Source: Rhizomys pruinosus (lineage: Eukaryota; Chordata; Mammalia; Rodentia; Spalacidae). Taken from it: DNA of 64,000 nt. Made by a program: the position numbers and the translations under genes. Of the stretch, positions 31,023 through 43,859 are shown one piece after another. Position 1 is the first letter of the stretch. Every line of letters begins with the position of its first letter. The notes under the pieces were generated by a model. It did not search any database, was not told the DNA's origin, and saw only the letters and a list, made by a program, of their open reading frames with translations. The stretch covers positions 8,558,968 through 8,622,967 of the forward strand of contig VZQC01005680.1 in NCBI GenBank assembly GCA_009823505.1, in the 5' to 3' direction.

Positions 31023-33330
31023 GAGAAAATCATCCACCATGACCAAGTTGGATTCATACCAGACATGCAGGGATGGTTCAACATACGAAAATCAACAAAC
31101 ATCATCAAACATATCAATGGACTGAAGGACAAAAACCACGCCATCATCTCAATAGATGCGGAGAAAGCCTTTGACAAAATCCAGCACCCTTTCATGTTTA
31201 AAGTCCTGGAGGGAATTGGTCTGGAGGGATCATTCCTCAATGTAATCAAAGCCATATACAGAAAACCCACAGCCAATATCATCCTAAATGGGGAAATGAC
31301 AGAAGCATTCCCCTTAAAGGTAGGAACTCGGCAGGCTGCTCCCTGTCCACACTCCCTTCAATATAGTGCTAGAACCCTACTAGGGCAATAAGGCAAGAAA
31401 AGGAAATTAAAGGAGTCAATTGGAAAAGAAGGAAGTCTACTATCCCTTTTTGCTGATGAGATTGTCTACCTAAGGATGCTAAGAACTACCTCCACCAGAA
31501 AAACTCCTAGAAACGATTAAAAGCTTTGGTAAAGTGGCAGGATACAAAATAAAACCTAGAAAAAATCGGTAGCCTTTTCGGGTACCACCAACAACAAGCA
31601 ATTGAAGAGACTACAAGGAGACCTCCCCACTCACAATAGCCTCAAAATAATAAAAAAACCTAGGAAACAAACCTAACCAAAGACACCAAGGATACTCTAC
31701 AACAAAAATTTTAAACCCCTGAAAAAGGAAATTGAGGAAGACATCAGAAGATGGACAAACCTCCATGCTCATGGATTGGGAAAAAATTATAGTAAAAAAT
31801 TTCCATTCCACCCAAACTGTGTACAGATTTATGCTATCCCATCCGAATCCCCAGAGTTTTTTCACAGGCCTGGAAAAAAAAAACCTACATTTCATTTGGA
31901 AAACAAAGACCCGAATAAGCCAAAGCAACCCTGATAAAAGAGCAATACAGGGGGGATCGCTATACCAGACATCAACTATCTATAGGGCTATAGTCTAAAG
32001 ACAGCCTGGTACTGAGCAACAAAAAAACAGAACCAGTTGACCAATGGAATAAAAACTGAAGATCCAAACCAAAGCTCATAACAATTCAGCCACCTAATTT
32101 GACAAGGGGCCAAGAAGAACAATGGAAGAAAGACAGCATCTTCAGCAAGTGGTGCTGGCAAAACTGGATACACCACTGTAGAAGAATAAATTAAACCCCT
32201 ACCTCTCACCTTGTCAGAAGGTCACTCCAGATGGACCAAAGACCTCAACGTGAAACCCAAACTCTGGAGGTGATAGAAGAGAAGCTTGGCAGCAGACTCA
32301 CAAGACATAGGTGTAGAAAAGACTTCCTAAATTCAGGACAGCAGCTGCACAAGAAAAAGATCGACAATTGAAAATGGGACCTCATTAAACTCAAAAAGCC
32401 TGCTGTACATCAAAGGAAGCAATAAAGGAAGTGAGGAGATGACCCACAGAGTGGGAGGAAACCTTCACAGCAGATACAATCTGACAAAGCATTATTTCCA
32501 GAGTATATCAAGCTACTCAAAAAACAAAGAAGAAAGAAAAAATGAACATTCAAAAGATGGAGCAAAGATCGAATGAGAGACTTCACAGAGGAGAGTTAGA
32601 GAATGGCCGAGAAAACTCTTATAGAAAGTGTTAAACATCTCTGATAATTAAGGAAATGCAAAATTAAACCACTCTTAGAGATACCACCTTACTCACAATA
32701 AGAAGCGGCTAGGATCAGAACATGCAATGATACCAAGTGCTGGAGGAGTTGTGGGGAAAGGGGAACACTCATCCATTGCTGGTGGGAAAATGTAAACTTG
32801 TACAGCCACTATGGAAAGCAGTGTGAGAGAACCCTTAGAAGACTCAAAATGAGCCTTCTCATTTGACCCAGTCATACCACTCCTGGGTAATACACCCAAG
32901 ACACAACATACTGCAAAGATACATGCACAGCTATGTTTGATTGCAGCTCTGTTGCACAATGCAGCAAAGTGGAACCAGCCCAGGTGGCCCTTCAACTGAA
33001 GGTGATAGAGAAAATGTGGTACATGTATACATGGAAAATACTAATGCAGCAGTAAGAGGACAACAATCATGAAATTTGCAGGTAAATGGATGGACTGAAG
33101 ACATTATGTTAAGTGAGTAACACAATCCCAAAAAAAAACAACAATGGTGTTCCTCATATGTGGATGTGTAGTACCAACAACCCAGATATAAATATTTCGT
33201 CATGGAGAGGGAGGCATAGTAAAAAGAAACAGAAAGACTGCATACAGAAAATGGCACTGAAATGGTGAATTGAAAGGGGGATGGGTGGGAGAGGGACATG
33301 GGTGTATATCGATTAAGGCATATTTAATTG
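31023..33330 (+). mobile_element. LINE-1 ORF2 from RT to 3' UTR (copy H2)
   Basis: It begins at the HHDQVGFIP block of RT. Motif A ([15 protein letters not shown]) is intact near 31156-31200, in the open piece 30936-31391. After about 31330 one-base insertions and deletions occur every few tens of bases. No frame stays open across the FADD site, the C-terminal domain or the zinc knuckle. ORF2 homology ends near 33120, followed by LINE-1 3' UTR to about 33330. Confidence 0.85.
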
Positions 33331-34640
33331 ACGTGAGCTCAGCAAGTTACCAAGTTTCGCCTAGACACTGTCTACAGGACACATGGTGTTTTAGGACTTA
33401 GTAAAAGTAAAAGTAAACATGTGTAATTAAACAACATTGGTTTTTACGAATAAAAAAAGGTATGCATCTGAAATAAATGGAGATTAATTCGCTTTGCCCA
33501 CATTTGCTTTACATAAAATCTGTAGAGCAAGAACTTTGGGATTGACCACATACAAATGTTCTCTAATATTTCTGTTGTACAGTATCACCTTGTAGCATCT
33601 CTTTAAATGATTTAACGTAAAATTAAGTTGCTTCCCAGTTAATCATATATAGTCACCAAAACAACATGGGTGAAGTTGATGAAATCTATGCCTTACTCCA
33701 CCCTATAGTCTCGGTATAATACATACTGATCTTCTCTGAGACTCAGACGCTAAAAAAAAGGGGGGGGGATACAAAGACATGAAACCTTTCACATCCAACC
33801 ACCTGCAATTCAAAGTCTAAACTAACTATGGAAAAGATTTGTTTGTTCCAACAGGACAAAACGTCACCAACTTAACGGTGAGAAAAAAAGATACAGGTTT
33901 GCATTGATTAGAATGTACCAAAAGTGGCAACGGAAAGGCTGACCGTCTGAACATTCAAAGAAAGAAAAGCTCAGATTGCCATAACAATCGAACCCCTCTG
34001 TGGATCCTACATGTAACAACTATTTATAATATAGCCCTAATGAAACGTACCTTCTAGGTGACCAAAAGGTTCTGATAGGAGAGACTTCTTTGCCTTCCCA
34101 CCCATAGAACAAGGAGAATATTGACAATGATGGCGTCGCTCCCAACGTAAATTGGAGACATCGATTGTAGAGGTAATCTTTAATAAAACCGGTAAAACTG
34201 CTTTCTTTAATTGACTACTAGACATGGGAACTGAGGAAGGGATACTCTCTGTTAGATTCAGACCAAATATAATGACTAAAGTCCTAGGGCTATGCACTCA
34301 GGCAAAATATATTAATACAGGAGCTCTGACATCACAATGGATTGTTAACAGGTGGATGTTGGCCAGGGGGATCCAAGCCCCACAAAAGGTAAGGCTTCCT
34401 TGCCTCTAAGTTGGATACCTACAGGAGAGAGGCAATAAGACCCTGCTGCGAAGACCTGACGTTACATGGGAGGGATGTATTGAGACCACACATGCAAAGT
34501 GTACAGATGGCCTCTGAAGCCAGAGAGTGTTGCCGAGGCCACTAAACCAATAAGCAGATGGGGGTCCCCTGCAGTCAAGCAAACTCCACCCGCAGCACCA
34601 GCCTACCCTCACCTGCCTGGAAATACTGTGCAGCAGAGAA
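33331..34640. other. Unassigned, possibly middle LINE-1 3' UTR
   Basis: It sits between proximal and distal LINE-1 3' UTR segments on the same strand and so may be part of one long 3' UTR. No copy elsewhere in the window confirms it. Confidence 0.3.
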
Positions 34641-35450
34641 GCAGCCATTGGCCTGTATATCCCAAATCAATTGGCTAGGCTCTCCCCTTGGAGAAATACC
34701 CCATGGCTGATGCCACAAGCTTACATCTTCTACAGGTTAGATGTTATAAGCCACAGTAAGCCACTGTCATATTTAACAGGGGGAAAATGTAATTCATGGA
34801 TAACATATCCAAACACTGTGCCTATGCTAAAGTAACCTCCATAACTATTAGTGCTGCTTAAATACCTAGTATCTAATTGCTTGTGCTTAACTAGTAGGAT
34901 GAAAGGTTTTCCTGGACAGACTGTCAGCCCATGAAAGGGAAACAGCCAGAATTGACCAGAGTCGAAGTCAACAGCTCCAGAGAGAGTGGACTGTTTTCTT
35001 CTGTCCACCTGTGCCCCTTTTCTAAGTGGAACAACCTGCGGAAGAGGGGGCGTGGTAGAATGTAAGGGCTGTGATTGGGGTGAATGTGAAACTACAGCAA
35101 TGTAGTCTGGACACTCATTTGATCAACTTGATTGAACAAACAACCTGTCACCCCCCCCACTGGATGGTGGGGCTGTAGGTGTTTGGGCACAACAGCTGCA
35201 GATAGGTTTGCATGAAGGATGTACTCAGGGATTATCACTTAAATAGCTAAAATGAAAAAAAAAAACTGAGAGAAAGAGGCAGACGTTATGGCGGAATGCA
35301 TGTTCGGGATGGGGGGTGGGGGAGGGAAAGGGAAATAAGCCTGAACTGAATTGGAAAAAAAGTATGAAATGCACAAAAGCATCAAATAAAAATTAATTTA
35401 AAAAAAAAAAAAAAGAAATTAAATGTCAAAATAAAAAAAAAAAAAAAAAG
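34641..35450 (+). mobile_element. LINE-1 distal 3' UTR with poly(A)
   Basis: Homologous to 24.00-24.73 kb and antisense to 4483-5005 and 55.73-56.40 kb. A G-rich tract near 35310-35330 (typical of LINE-1 3' UTRs) is followed by two A-runs at 35399-35415 and 35433-35449. Confidence 0.75.
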
Positions 35451-37480
35451 ACTTGGAATGAGCCTACCACCTGACCTAGCCATACCACTTCTGGCTATAT
35501 AGCCACAAGACACATCCTACCACAAAGATACATGTACAGCCATGATTATTGCAGCTGTCTTCACAATAGCAAAGAGCTGGAAACAACCCAAATGCCCCTC
35601 AACTGACGAGTGGATAGAGAAAATGTGGTACATCTACACAATGGAGTTCTATGCAGTGGTAAAGAAAGATGACATCATGAAATTTGCAGGTAAATGGATG
35701 TAACTAGAAGATATTATGTTAAGTGAAGTAACACAGTCCCAGAAAAAACAAAAGGTGAATGGTATCCCTCATTTGTGGATGCTAGCACCAAGTGCCTAGT
35801 TCTAAGGCAAATTGAGCAACTTTAATGCTATATTCCTCACGATCTGAACACAAGTGTGCTCTTATTATGTCCCTAGACAGGTCCTAGAATTAACCTATCA
35901 TTTATTTTCAGACCATGGATTTTTGGTATATGTTGGTGGACATGTATACATATTATAGTGTAACATGAAGGTAAAATGGAAAAAGGTGAATCAAGAAATG
36001 ATATGGAAATATCACATTGTTTGTTTTCCAGAAGATACAATTTTAGTATAGCTGTGATGGATATATCAGGCTGGTGTAAATTAGCCTTTCTGGGTGCTTA
36101 ATGACCATATTTAATAACCATACAAATTTGGCCAAAGGACGTTATGGAAAACTTTGTTCCTTGCCTTCAGAGGTCAACTAAGTCTCAGGGGAATATGCAT
36201 GGGGGTATCTCCTGAAATGTCCTGCAAATGTGAGTCACCAGTCTTCCTGTGCAAGGAGGTCTTGGAGATCCACTAATGGGACTCTAGCCAGTGTCCATCC
36301 TATAAAGAGGAAAGTCTGCTCATGCTTCAAAAAGGGAAGCCTGGTCTAGCAAGACCTGACTTTGTCCTCGAATGGATGGAACTGCTGGTTGAAAAACCAA
36401 AAGGAGCCAGGGGCTCCCCCCGCCCCCCCCAAAAAAACAAAAAAACCATGTGACCCTTGAGGACCATATCCACAACTGATATTGAGAAAACACTAACCTT
36501 GGTTAATCTGGGCTGAATGTGTGGCCTTAAGCATCCAAAAGGAAAGAATAACCAGAAATAAATAATAAGGTCTGAGAAATTGTATTTCAGATATAAAACT
36601 TGAGAATCCTTCACACCTTCAATGCCAGATGTAAACTACTAAGATATCCAGCTTGTAGATTGAGTGACTACTGGGATTTCAGACTCTTCAGAATGTAGTC
36701 TGCCATTGTTTGACTACCCATGCTATGTCATGGAGGCCAGTACAGGAAGATCAAGACTGGACACACACTTGCTGGACCTCATTTGTGTGACCATGGTGGG
36801 GAGGGACTGCAGTGTGGAGCACAGGGGCATAATTGATGGTTGTTTGGGTTTTCCAAGGAGGAACCTTCAAGCACTTCCTTGGTGAAAACATGACATCTTT
36901 TGGTAAAAAAAATATAAAAGATTATATTTCACAGTTAAAAATATTTTGTAAAATAGTATTTTCTCTTTTTATTGATACATGTCACAACCATTCATAATTT
37001 ATCCTTATATAATCCTATGGTGTATTCTATCATATAGGAATATTAATATTCATATTCTAAAAAAAGAGAGAACATAAAATTATACTTTTTACCTGCATGC
37101 AACTTTACTGTTAAAATATGAATCTCTAAATGTGCTTTAGAATTAGCCTATAGTTTATTTTCAGATTTTGTAATTATGATTTATGTGTGGAGTGTATATA
37201 TGCATATTTTGGAATAATATAAAATCAAATGGGAACAAAAACAAGAAAGAAAAAAACCTATTCAAAGAACTGACCAAAACAGTAAACCTGTGCACCAAAA
37301 TAGTTATAAAAGACTGAGAAAAATATGTAAGACAGGACTTGTTTATGACAGAATCCATGAGCTCTGACAGGGAGCAGGGAGGCATGAGGGGTGGGCATGG
37401 ATGGGAGAATGAGTCTAAATTTGATTAAGAAACGTTGTATGAAATGCAATCAATAAAAATTTCAAAGTTAAAAAAAAAAC
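35451..37480 (+). mobile_element. LINE-1, 5'-truncated with long 3' UTR (copy J)
   Basis: It begins in the last part of ORF2 (CCTCAACTGACGAGTGGATA at about 35597 encodes STDEW) and ORF2 homology ends near 35760. The 3' UTR then extends about 1.7 kb to an AATAAAAATTT signal and A-run near 37451-37480. It serves here as the reference for the long 3' UTR form. Confidence 0.85.
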
Positions 37481-38487
37481 AGATAAGCAGTGTAGAAACC
37501 TAGGAACTTGGGTTCAAATCAGGCCTTTGAAAAAAAAATAAATAAGAGGCATGCCAAAAGTAAACTTAATTTAGTTTTTGGTTTTGTGCTCAATATAGAA
37601 TGAAAAAAGGTTGAAGTGGCCACTTTCTTTCGAAAAAAAAAAACACAAGAGAACATGAACAGATGACAGTTACAAAGAAACACTGAAGAACACACTGAAT
37701 AACACATAGACAGGTTGGACAGACCCATGACTTGATTTAACAACAGGAAATCCCTTTTTCCCTAAAATGTCATAGGTAGGTGTTGGTGCCCAGAGTAACT
37801 TGATGGTAAGGCACAGAAAATTCTCAGTTCCCCGATCTGCTGCACACATATGTCTAAAGTTTTCCATTGTTGTCCAGAGCTGTGGAACCATTAATTTTGA
37901 TTGTCACATTTACACAGAATCATTTAGAGTTTAAGACATCTACTTAGGTGGAAGCAGCCTGTATGCCCATCCTGTGCTTTGCAGCACAGGCTGTGTGTGT
38001 GTGTGTGCCTGTACAGGATAGTGGATGGGACAGGTACGCAGATCGGGTGGCTTGTGTATATTACCTGCTAATTTAATGAGAACAAATTTTTTGTTAGTGG
38101 AAAAATGAAAAGGTCCCAGCCAATTGAAAGTTTACTGCCTGTGGCAAAAACTGGATGCAGGTGGGACAGGGTGTGATGGACACACAGTCTCAGATATGGA
38201 GGCTTGTACACAGAAGCAAAAACAAAAATGAATTTCTGAATAAAATGGGGTTTATTAAGAAAAAACCAATGAAATAGAAAATGCCAAAATCTGAAATAAT
38301 CCCTCAAAATTAGGTAAAAATCTTGTAAGCAAAATATTTTTTAAAAGTGTGTTAAAAGCCAAATGATGTAAAATTCTCAAAGAAAAGCCTGTAAAAATTA
38401 ACTATCCATAAAAAGGCAAAAAATGAAAATTGATTCTATTTTGAAATGGATGAAAAATGGGAAAAACAAACCTTGGTTACTCTGCAT
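37481..38487. other. Unassigned; short (TG)n near 37990
   Basis: No coding signal. A (TG)9 run lies near 37989-38006. The rest shows no recognised repeat. Confidence 0.3.
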
Positions 38488-38502
38488 AAAATGTATTGAT
38501 GG

Positions 38503-38684
38503 CAGAAAACCCGGGTTCGATCCCCAGCATCCACATGGCGGCTGAAAGCCATCTTTAACTCCAGTTCCAGGGGATTCCGACGCCCTCTTCTGACCTCCGC
38601 GGTATTGCATGACACGGGTGCACAGACCTGCATGCAGACAGTACATTCATACATATAAAGAATAAATTTTTAAAACATTAAAAA
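38503..38684 (+). mobile_element. B2/B3-type SINE, 5'-truncated with TSD
   Basis: It starts at the B-box (CCGGGTTCGATCC), so the A-box is missing. It carries the single form of the 17-bp block. Perfect 15-bp target-site duplications AAAATGTATTGATGG flank it at 38488-38502 and 38685-38699. Confidence 0.94.
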
Positions 38685-38699
38685 AAAATGTATTGATGG

Positions 38700-39280
38700 G
38701 ATGTCAATTGCCGTTGTATAATCCAATATAAAACCCAAAAACCAAAATTGTGAAAGGATCGGAATATGCCATTAAATAAATTGTAAAAGAATTAGAATAT
38801 GACATAGTTGTTATATGGTCTGATGTAAATTCCGGCTTTCTGCCTTGTAGTGGAGCAGCTGAGGCTATGGTTCAATATGCCATAGAAACGTGGGGGGGGG
38901 GGAGGCATGCCCAGACAAAGCCTCAAGATGGCAGTTTAAGAGTGGGCAGGGATTAGCATGGTTGCCATGGAAACAGTCTGCAGCATTTCTGTTTGAGTTT
39001 GCCTGCAGGAAAAAAGCCATGCAGTAGCAGGGCATGGCAGTGCATGGTGGTGCATGGCCATGCCAGAGAAGTAAAAACTGCATGGTGGGGTGGGAGGCGG
39101 GGGAGAAGCCACAGTAAAAGAATGAAAAAAGAAAAAAAATAGCCTGGATTTAGGGTGCAGCCTATTAATGCAGAATTCTGTCAAGGGTATATAGAGATAC
39201 AGATCAGAGCATGTGGGGTTGGGGAGGAGAGCAAAGCAGCATGGAGCAGGACAAATAGGTTGGGAAAATTCAACCTGAAA
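38700..39280. other. Unassigned, moderately GC-rich
   Basis: It contains a G-run near 38891 and GCATGG/GCATGC-rich sequence. It may be upstream LTR or internal ERV sequence, because an LTR seems to follow. Confidence 0.3.
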
Positions 39281-39960
39281 CTGAAAAGTACTTTTGAGTG
39301 TTAGGGAAATGTCCTTACTCAGAAGTAGATAATGGGACCCACAAGGCTGTGAGCTCAGTGTCCTGTGGCTATTCTTTTGGCATAAGCATTTAAAAGCACT
39401 TTCCTGACAGCCTTGACCCCTGCTGTCTCTCACAGAGCTGTGAATGCCTGGACTGTCCTTTGATCTCTCAGGAAAGAACTTTGATCTGGATTTTAGCCTG
39501 AAGTTCCCTCCTCCCAATTCCCTGCCCCAGCCCCCAATTGTGTGTACATGTCCTGGCCCATGCCTTGAGTTCCAACAATAAAATTGAGTCCGGCATTCTC
39601 TGAGTCCATGTATGTATGTCTGCCTATATGTCTGTCTTTCTATTTCTATTTTTATTTCTATTTCTATTTCTATTTCTATTTCTATTTCTATTTCTATTTC
39701 TATTTCTATTTCTATTTCTATTTCTATTTCTATTTCTATTTCTATTTCCTTGAGTAAAATCCCTGGCAGGCCCTCCCTGTCCTTGCCAGAGCTAAGCCAA
39801 GGAGGGAAGAAAAAGAAACAGCATGTTTATCTCAGCCATGCCTGTATAAAGGACCACAATCTGACAGTGTCCCATGTCTATGGGGGAGGTCGATTACTGA
39901 ACAGGACCCTAGAGTCTGCAATTTCAGTGACCTGAGAGAATTTCAGAAAGGGTTCAGAGC
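39281..39960 (+). repeat. Probable ERVK-type LTR with hexamer array
   Basis: An AATAAA at 39577-39582 is followed by a (TTTCTA)n run. Then comes AGAGCTAAGCCAAGGAGGG near 39788, shared with the ERVK LTR end at 53690 (AGAGCTAAGCCAAGGAGAG). The limits are not established, so this is probable rather than certain. Confidence 0.5.
39637..39748. repeat. (TTTCTA)n hexanucleotide microsatellite
   Basis: About 18 near-perfect hexamer units. The repetitive ORF reading ISISIS through it is an artefact of the repeat. Confidence 0.96.
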
Positions 39961-40098
39961 ACAGGAACCCAATTTGAGGCAGCCTGAAAGCCTCAGCATG
40001 TTCAATGGGTTCAAAATGATGTCGATGTGAGTACAAGCATGGCAGGCTCAGGAACCCAGTTTGAGGCAGTCTGCAAGCCTCACTGGGTTCAAAACAGT
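39957..40098. repeat. Diverged tandem duplication
   Basis: CAGGAACCCAATTTGAGGCAG near 39961 recurs as CAGGAACCCAGTTTGAGGCAG near 40049, each followed by AAGCCTCA and GGGTTCAAAA. Two copies of roughly 60 bp are separated by about 30 bp. Confidence 0.8.
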
Positions 40099-40127
40099 AG
40101 GCTAAGGCTGATAGGAGAAGTGGAGAG

Positions 40128-40256
40128 AGGAGGGAGAAAGTATGAGGGGCAGAAGTGGGAAGAGAGAGGTAGAGAGGGAGGGAGTGAGGGATGGAGGGAG
40201 GGAGAGAGAGAGGGAAGGAGGGAGAGAGGGAGGGAGGGAGGGAGAGATAGAGAGGA
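40128..40256. repeat. GA-rich low-complexity tract
   Basis: Polypurine sequence dominated by GGGA and GAGA units. ORFs here on either strand are artefacts. Confidence 0.9.
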
Positions 40257-40315
40257 TTTCAAATAGACCAGGATGAAGCTGGCTTGTCAAGTTGGCATAG
40301 GAATTAAATAAAGGA

Positions 40316-40930
40316 AGTATAAAGGCCAGGATAGGTGGGGTGCAGGGTCTGACTATGGAGTCGTCTTGGTGGAGTTGTCCTTGTCACCTCTAAACATTCT
40401 GTGCTAAGCTCACAGACACAGTTAGAGCCTTAGAAGGTCTTTTGCTCATTGGTGGAGTTGCCAATGCTGATGACGCCCTCCTATGTCAAGGCATGCTCTG
40501 GGAATCTGCGTCTATGGTCCACTCCAGACTGTAGCTCAGGCCACACTGCATACTGCCCAGTTCTGACTTGGTGTGTCTTCCCTGCTGTCTAGAGGCATTC
40601 TCAAGCCAGGCTTCAGAATACAGTCCTGTGACACTTGCTCTGGGTTTCTAGCATATGCAGTCCAAGGGACATCCTTATTTTCAAATGTCAACAAGCTTAA
40701 CAACTCAGCTGAGAACTTTAAAAACTATTTCTCCCTCTTCTCTGGTCAAGTGCCAAAGAGAGTTTCCAGCACCTCCCCTTCCTCTGCCCGTGCCACTGCC
40801 ATGTCACTTTGAGGTAGGCTGCTTTTCCAAAGAATACAAGCTGACCTGAAGGTGGGGTCTCCTTGCCTTGGTCCCTCCAGAGCTGGGATTGTTGGGGGTC
40901 ATCTGACAGCATTTCTCTGCCTCTTTCTCC
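40316..40930. other. No feature seen
   Basis: Mixed sequence without a recognised repeat. ORFs in it are short and have no motif. Confidence 0.3.
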
Positions 40931-40936
40931 TTTCTT

Positions 40937-41031
40937 NGAGGGAGGGAGAGAGGGAGAGAGGGAGGGAGAGAGGGAGATAGGGAGGGAGGGAGAGAGGGAG
41001 AGAGGGAGGGAGAGAGGGAGAGAGGGAGGCT
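40937..41031. repeat. (GGGA/GA)n tract beginning at an N
   Basis: Polypurine run directly after a single ambiguous base at 40937. The N suggests an assembly placeholder and the true repeat length may differ. Confidence 0.9.
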
Positions 41032-41105
41032 TGATTGACAGCCTCTGGAGGAAGTGGGCATCTGTGTGCCCCTTGGGATTTTGGGAAGCCCAGACCTAAC
41101 ATTCC

Positions 41106-42566
41106 CCTCCCCTGGCTCTCAGCCCAGAAAAAAGGGTGGCCAGGATGTAAACAGTAACATACAAATCTCCTCGTGTGCCCAGACCCTGCCCACAGGCTTG
41201 CCCAGCCACCAGTTTGTCCACCCCTAACTCCTAAACCAAAAAAGAAAAAAAAAAAATGTTAAAAAAGTCTCAGGCTTGCTAGGCCCCCAGTGCTCCAAAC
41301 TGGTTTGGCCACCATGGCTTAATCCTAAACACTCTGGCCAGCCACATTCGAGCCCTGGATTCCTTATACCATTCTAATGTTAATTAAGGCTCTCTACACA
41401 TAAAGGTTAGGAACGAACCAATTAAATTTTAAAAGGAAGTTTTTCCCCTGGCATTTCTCCTAAGAGCCAATGAGACTTGTATCTAGAATTTTACCTTGCT
41501 TTTATATAGTCCTTCTTTCTGCTTTGCTGTTTACATATCTGTGGACAACTTCTCATGTTATATCAAGTCTAACCTAATTGGCCAATGTTATAAAAGTTAA
41601 AAAATGTTAAATTTTTTAATTAATTTTAAATTAATTTTAAATTAAAAAATGTTACTGTAGACATTTAATCTGTTATGTGAGTCATACTGGACTTAAATCC
41701 TTCTGGGGTACCTTACAACAATATGATATGGCTGGGAGCTTAAACTAGAGCATCTTCAAAATAACGGTAACCTGTGTGACCTTGCCATTACTTTGTTCTT
41801 ACCTTATGATTTGTTTTTGTTTCACTTTAGAAAGTTTTATCACTGTTTCAACATGTTTTTGCATAGAATAATTTTGAACTTTAGGTGCCTGTGCATTTTA
41901 ATGTTAACTATTTCAGATTTTAATTTTGTTTACAAAACATTTATGTATTCTTAAGGGATTACATTTTTTCTATGGTATATTTACTAATTTCTGAAAATCA
42001 ATTTCAGACTCTTATTTTACATAATGTTTATATCAAGTCCCATTTTTCTCTGACCTTTAAAATGTAACTCATGTCTTTTAAAAAATATTTTCCTTATAAT
42101 ATCATGTTCTATTCTGTTGCCAGGTGTTAAGACCTAACATATTTCCATGAAGAGAGATATAATGTGGTTATTTTATCTTCATCTGTTATTCACTTCAAAA
42201 AAGTTTTAAACTGTGGACATTAAGTTTTCTTTCTGAATATTTGTGCACAAAAACCACTGGTTTAAATTCCACCCTAGCATGCCTAAACAAAATATAAATA
42301 TTTTTCTTTATAAACCCAAGTACCCTAAACATCTTTGAATAAATATACATACAGACACTTTACTATAAGTCTTTGGCACCAAAATTTATTCTGATCTTTT
42401 AATTTCAAAGAACATTAATAGCTTTGCTGAAGAGTTAACAATCATGTGTTCTTAAACCTGATGCCCTGGCATGAAAAACTTTTTCAACTCTTGAGTTAGA
42501 AATGCCACTCTACCAAAGAATCTCTCAAGAGGCCAAAAACTGTGGAGGAAAAGCTTTAATAAAAGA
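41106..42566. other. AT-rich sequence, unassigned
   Basis: No ORF or known repeat. An AT-only stretch near 41605-41650 contains a duplicated TTAATTTTAAA block. Confidence 0.3.
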
Positions 42567-42737
42567 GCCGCTGGGCGTGGTGGCACATTCCTTTAATCCT
42601 AGCACTTGGCAGAGGCAAGTGGATCTTTGTGAGTTCAAGGCCAGCCTGGTCTAAAGAACAAGTTCCAGGACAGCTGGGGCTACAGGGAGACCCTGTCTCA
42701 AAAAGACAAAAAGGCAAAAAAAAAAAACCAAAAACCC
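42567..42737 (+). mobile_element. B1 SINE, full length
   Basis: It starts GCCGCTGGGCGTGGTGGCAC and ends in CCTGTCTCAAAAAGACAAAAA and an A-rich tail. The pol III B-box-like GAGTTCAAGGCC is present. It is flanked by AT-rich DNA. Confidence 0.93.
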
Positions 42738-43040
42738 AAAAACAAAAAGAACATTACATCAAGAAAAAAGTACAGAATACAACACAGAGACAGTGACAGA
42801 GACAGATCAATGCATTGGGCCAAGCACACTCCCATGGGACTAGAGGGGAGTGGCCCCAGGTGACTTTTTCTATTGGTAAAATTGCCATCAACAACATAAG
42901 CCAAAACCTTGGTCTAATTTAAATGGAAAATTTGGGAACTGTTTTGTGTTCCTCCTTGGGTATTAGACAATAATGTAATTTCCTCCCCAAAGTCAGCCCA
43001 TCAGCTTTTTCTCTTTGACACTGTGTGTATGTGTGTGTGT

Positions 43041-43071
<31 letters not shown>

Positions 43072-43840
43072 AATGTCTGCTTATGCTTTTTAATCCCACA
43101 TGACTTTCTAGGTTCCTGTCCAGCTCATAAAAACTATTATTATTTCATACTTTTGGTGCTGTAAGTTTTTACTTGGTCTTGTATAAATTATTGGTATATA
43201 ATCACATGCTGTTTGAGGTCACTAAGAAGCTGACCCTGGAGATGGAACTGGCCCTCCCAATTCAGACTAAAACCTGTTAAAACACCCAAACAACCAAAGA
43301 GTAAAGATACCGTAAAGTTAAAAACAAATAAGGGATAAACTAATTTCAACAGAGGTCATTACTGTTTATCTCATTGTACATAATGTGTGCATTAATAATA
43401 ACTAATGGGTTTACCAATGTATAATATCAATTTAATGTTTTACTAAGTATATATTGCCTCTTTCTACTTATTGTTTATATTCCTTCAAAAAGGGGTGAAG
43501 TTTGGGGGAATCTACTATCTGATAAACAAATTATTGTGTAAGTTAAGACTGTGAAATTATGGTATGGTTCTTGGTCCTGAAGGATATAAGTTAATTTTAA
43601 GGAATAATAACTTCTGTCCTAGGGTACAATTTATTCCTACATTTAGATATATTTTATATGTAGGGATTAAGAAAACTAGGTAAGACATCTGTAATGTAAA
43701 CAGAGTTTTTTGCCAAACCTATTTAAAGATTTATAAACATCTAGAAAGAATTATTCACTTAAAAACTGCTCCAGGGAAGTCTCAAAGTGCTTATGCTTTA
43801 TAATAATGAGTTAAAATAAGTGTTCCATATATAAATATAC
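42738..43840. other. AT-rich sequence with (GT)n at 43021-43072
   Basis: The only clear feature is an interrupted GT microsatellite. No coding signal. Confidence 0.4.
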
Positions 43841-43859
43841 ATATGTGTGTGTGTGTGTG

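Noticed and set aside
39612..39935. ORF with a long ISISIS repeat resembling a structured protein
   Set aside because: It reads through a (TTTCTA)n microsatellite, so the protein repeat is an artefact.
40027..41102. Glycine-arginine-glutamate-rich and serine-proline-leucine-rich ORFs
   Set aside because: They come from GA-rich low-complexity DNA read on each strand.
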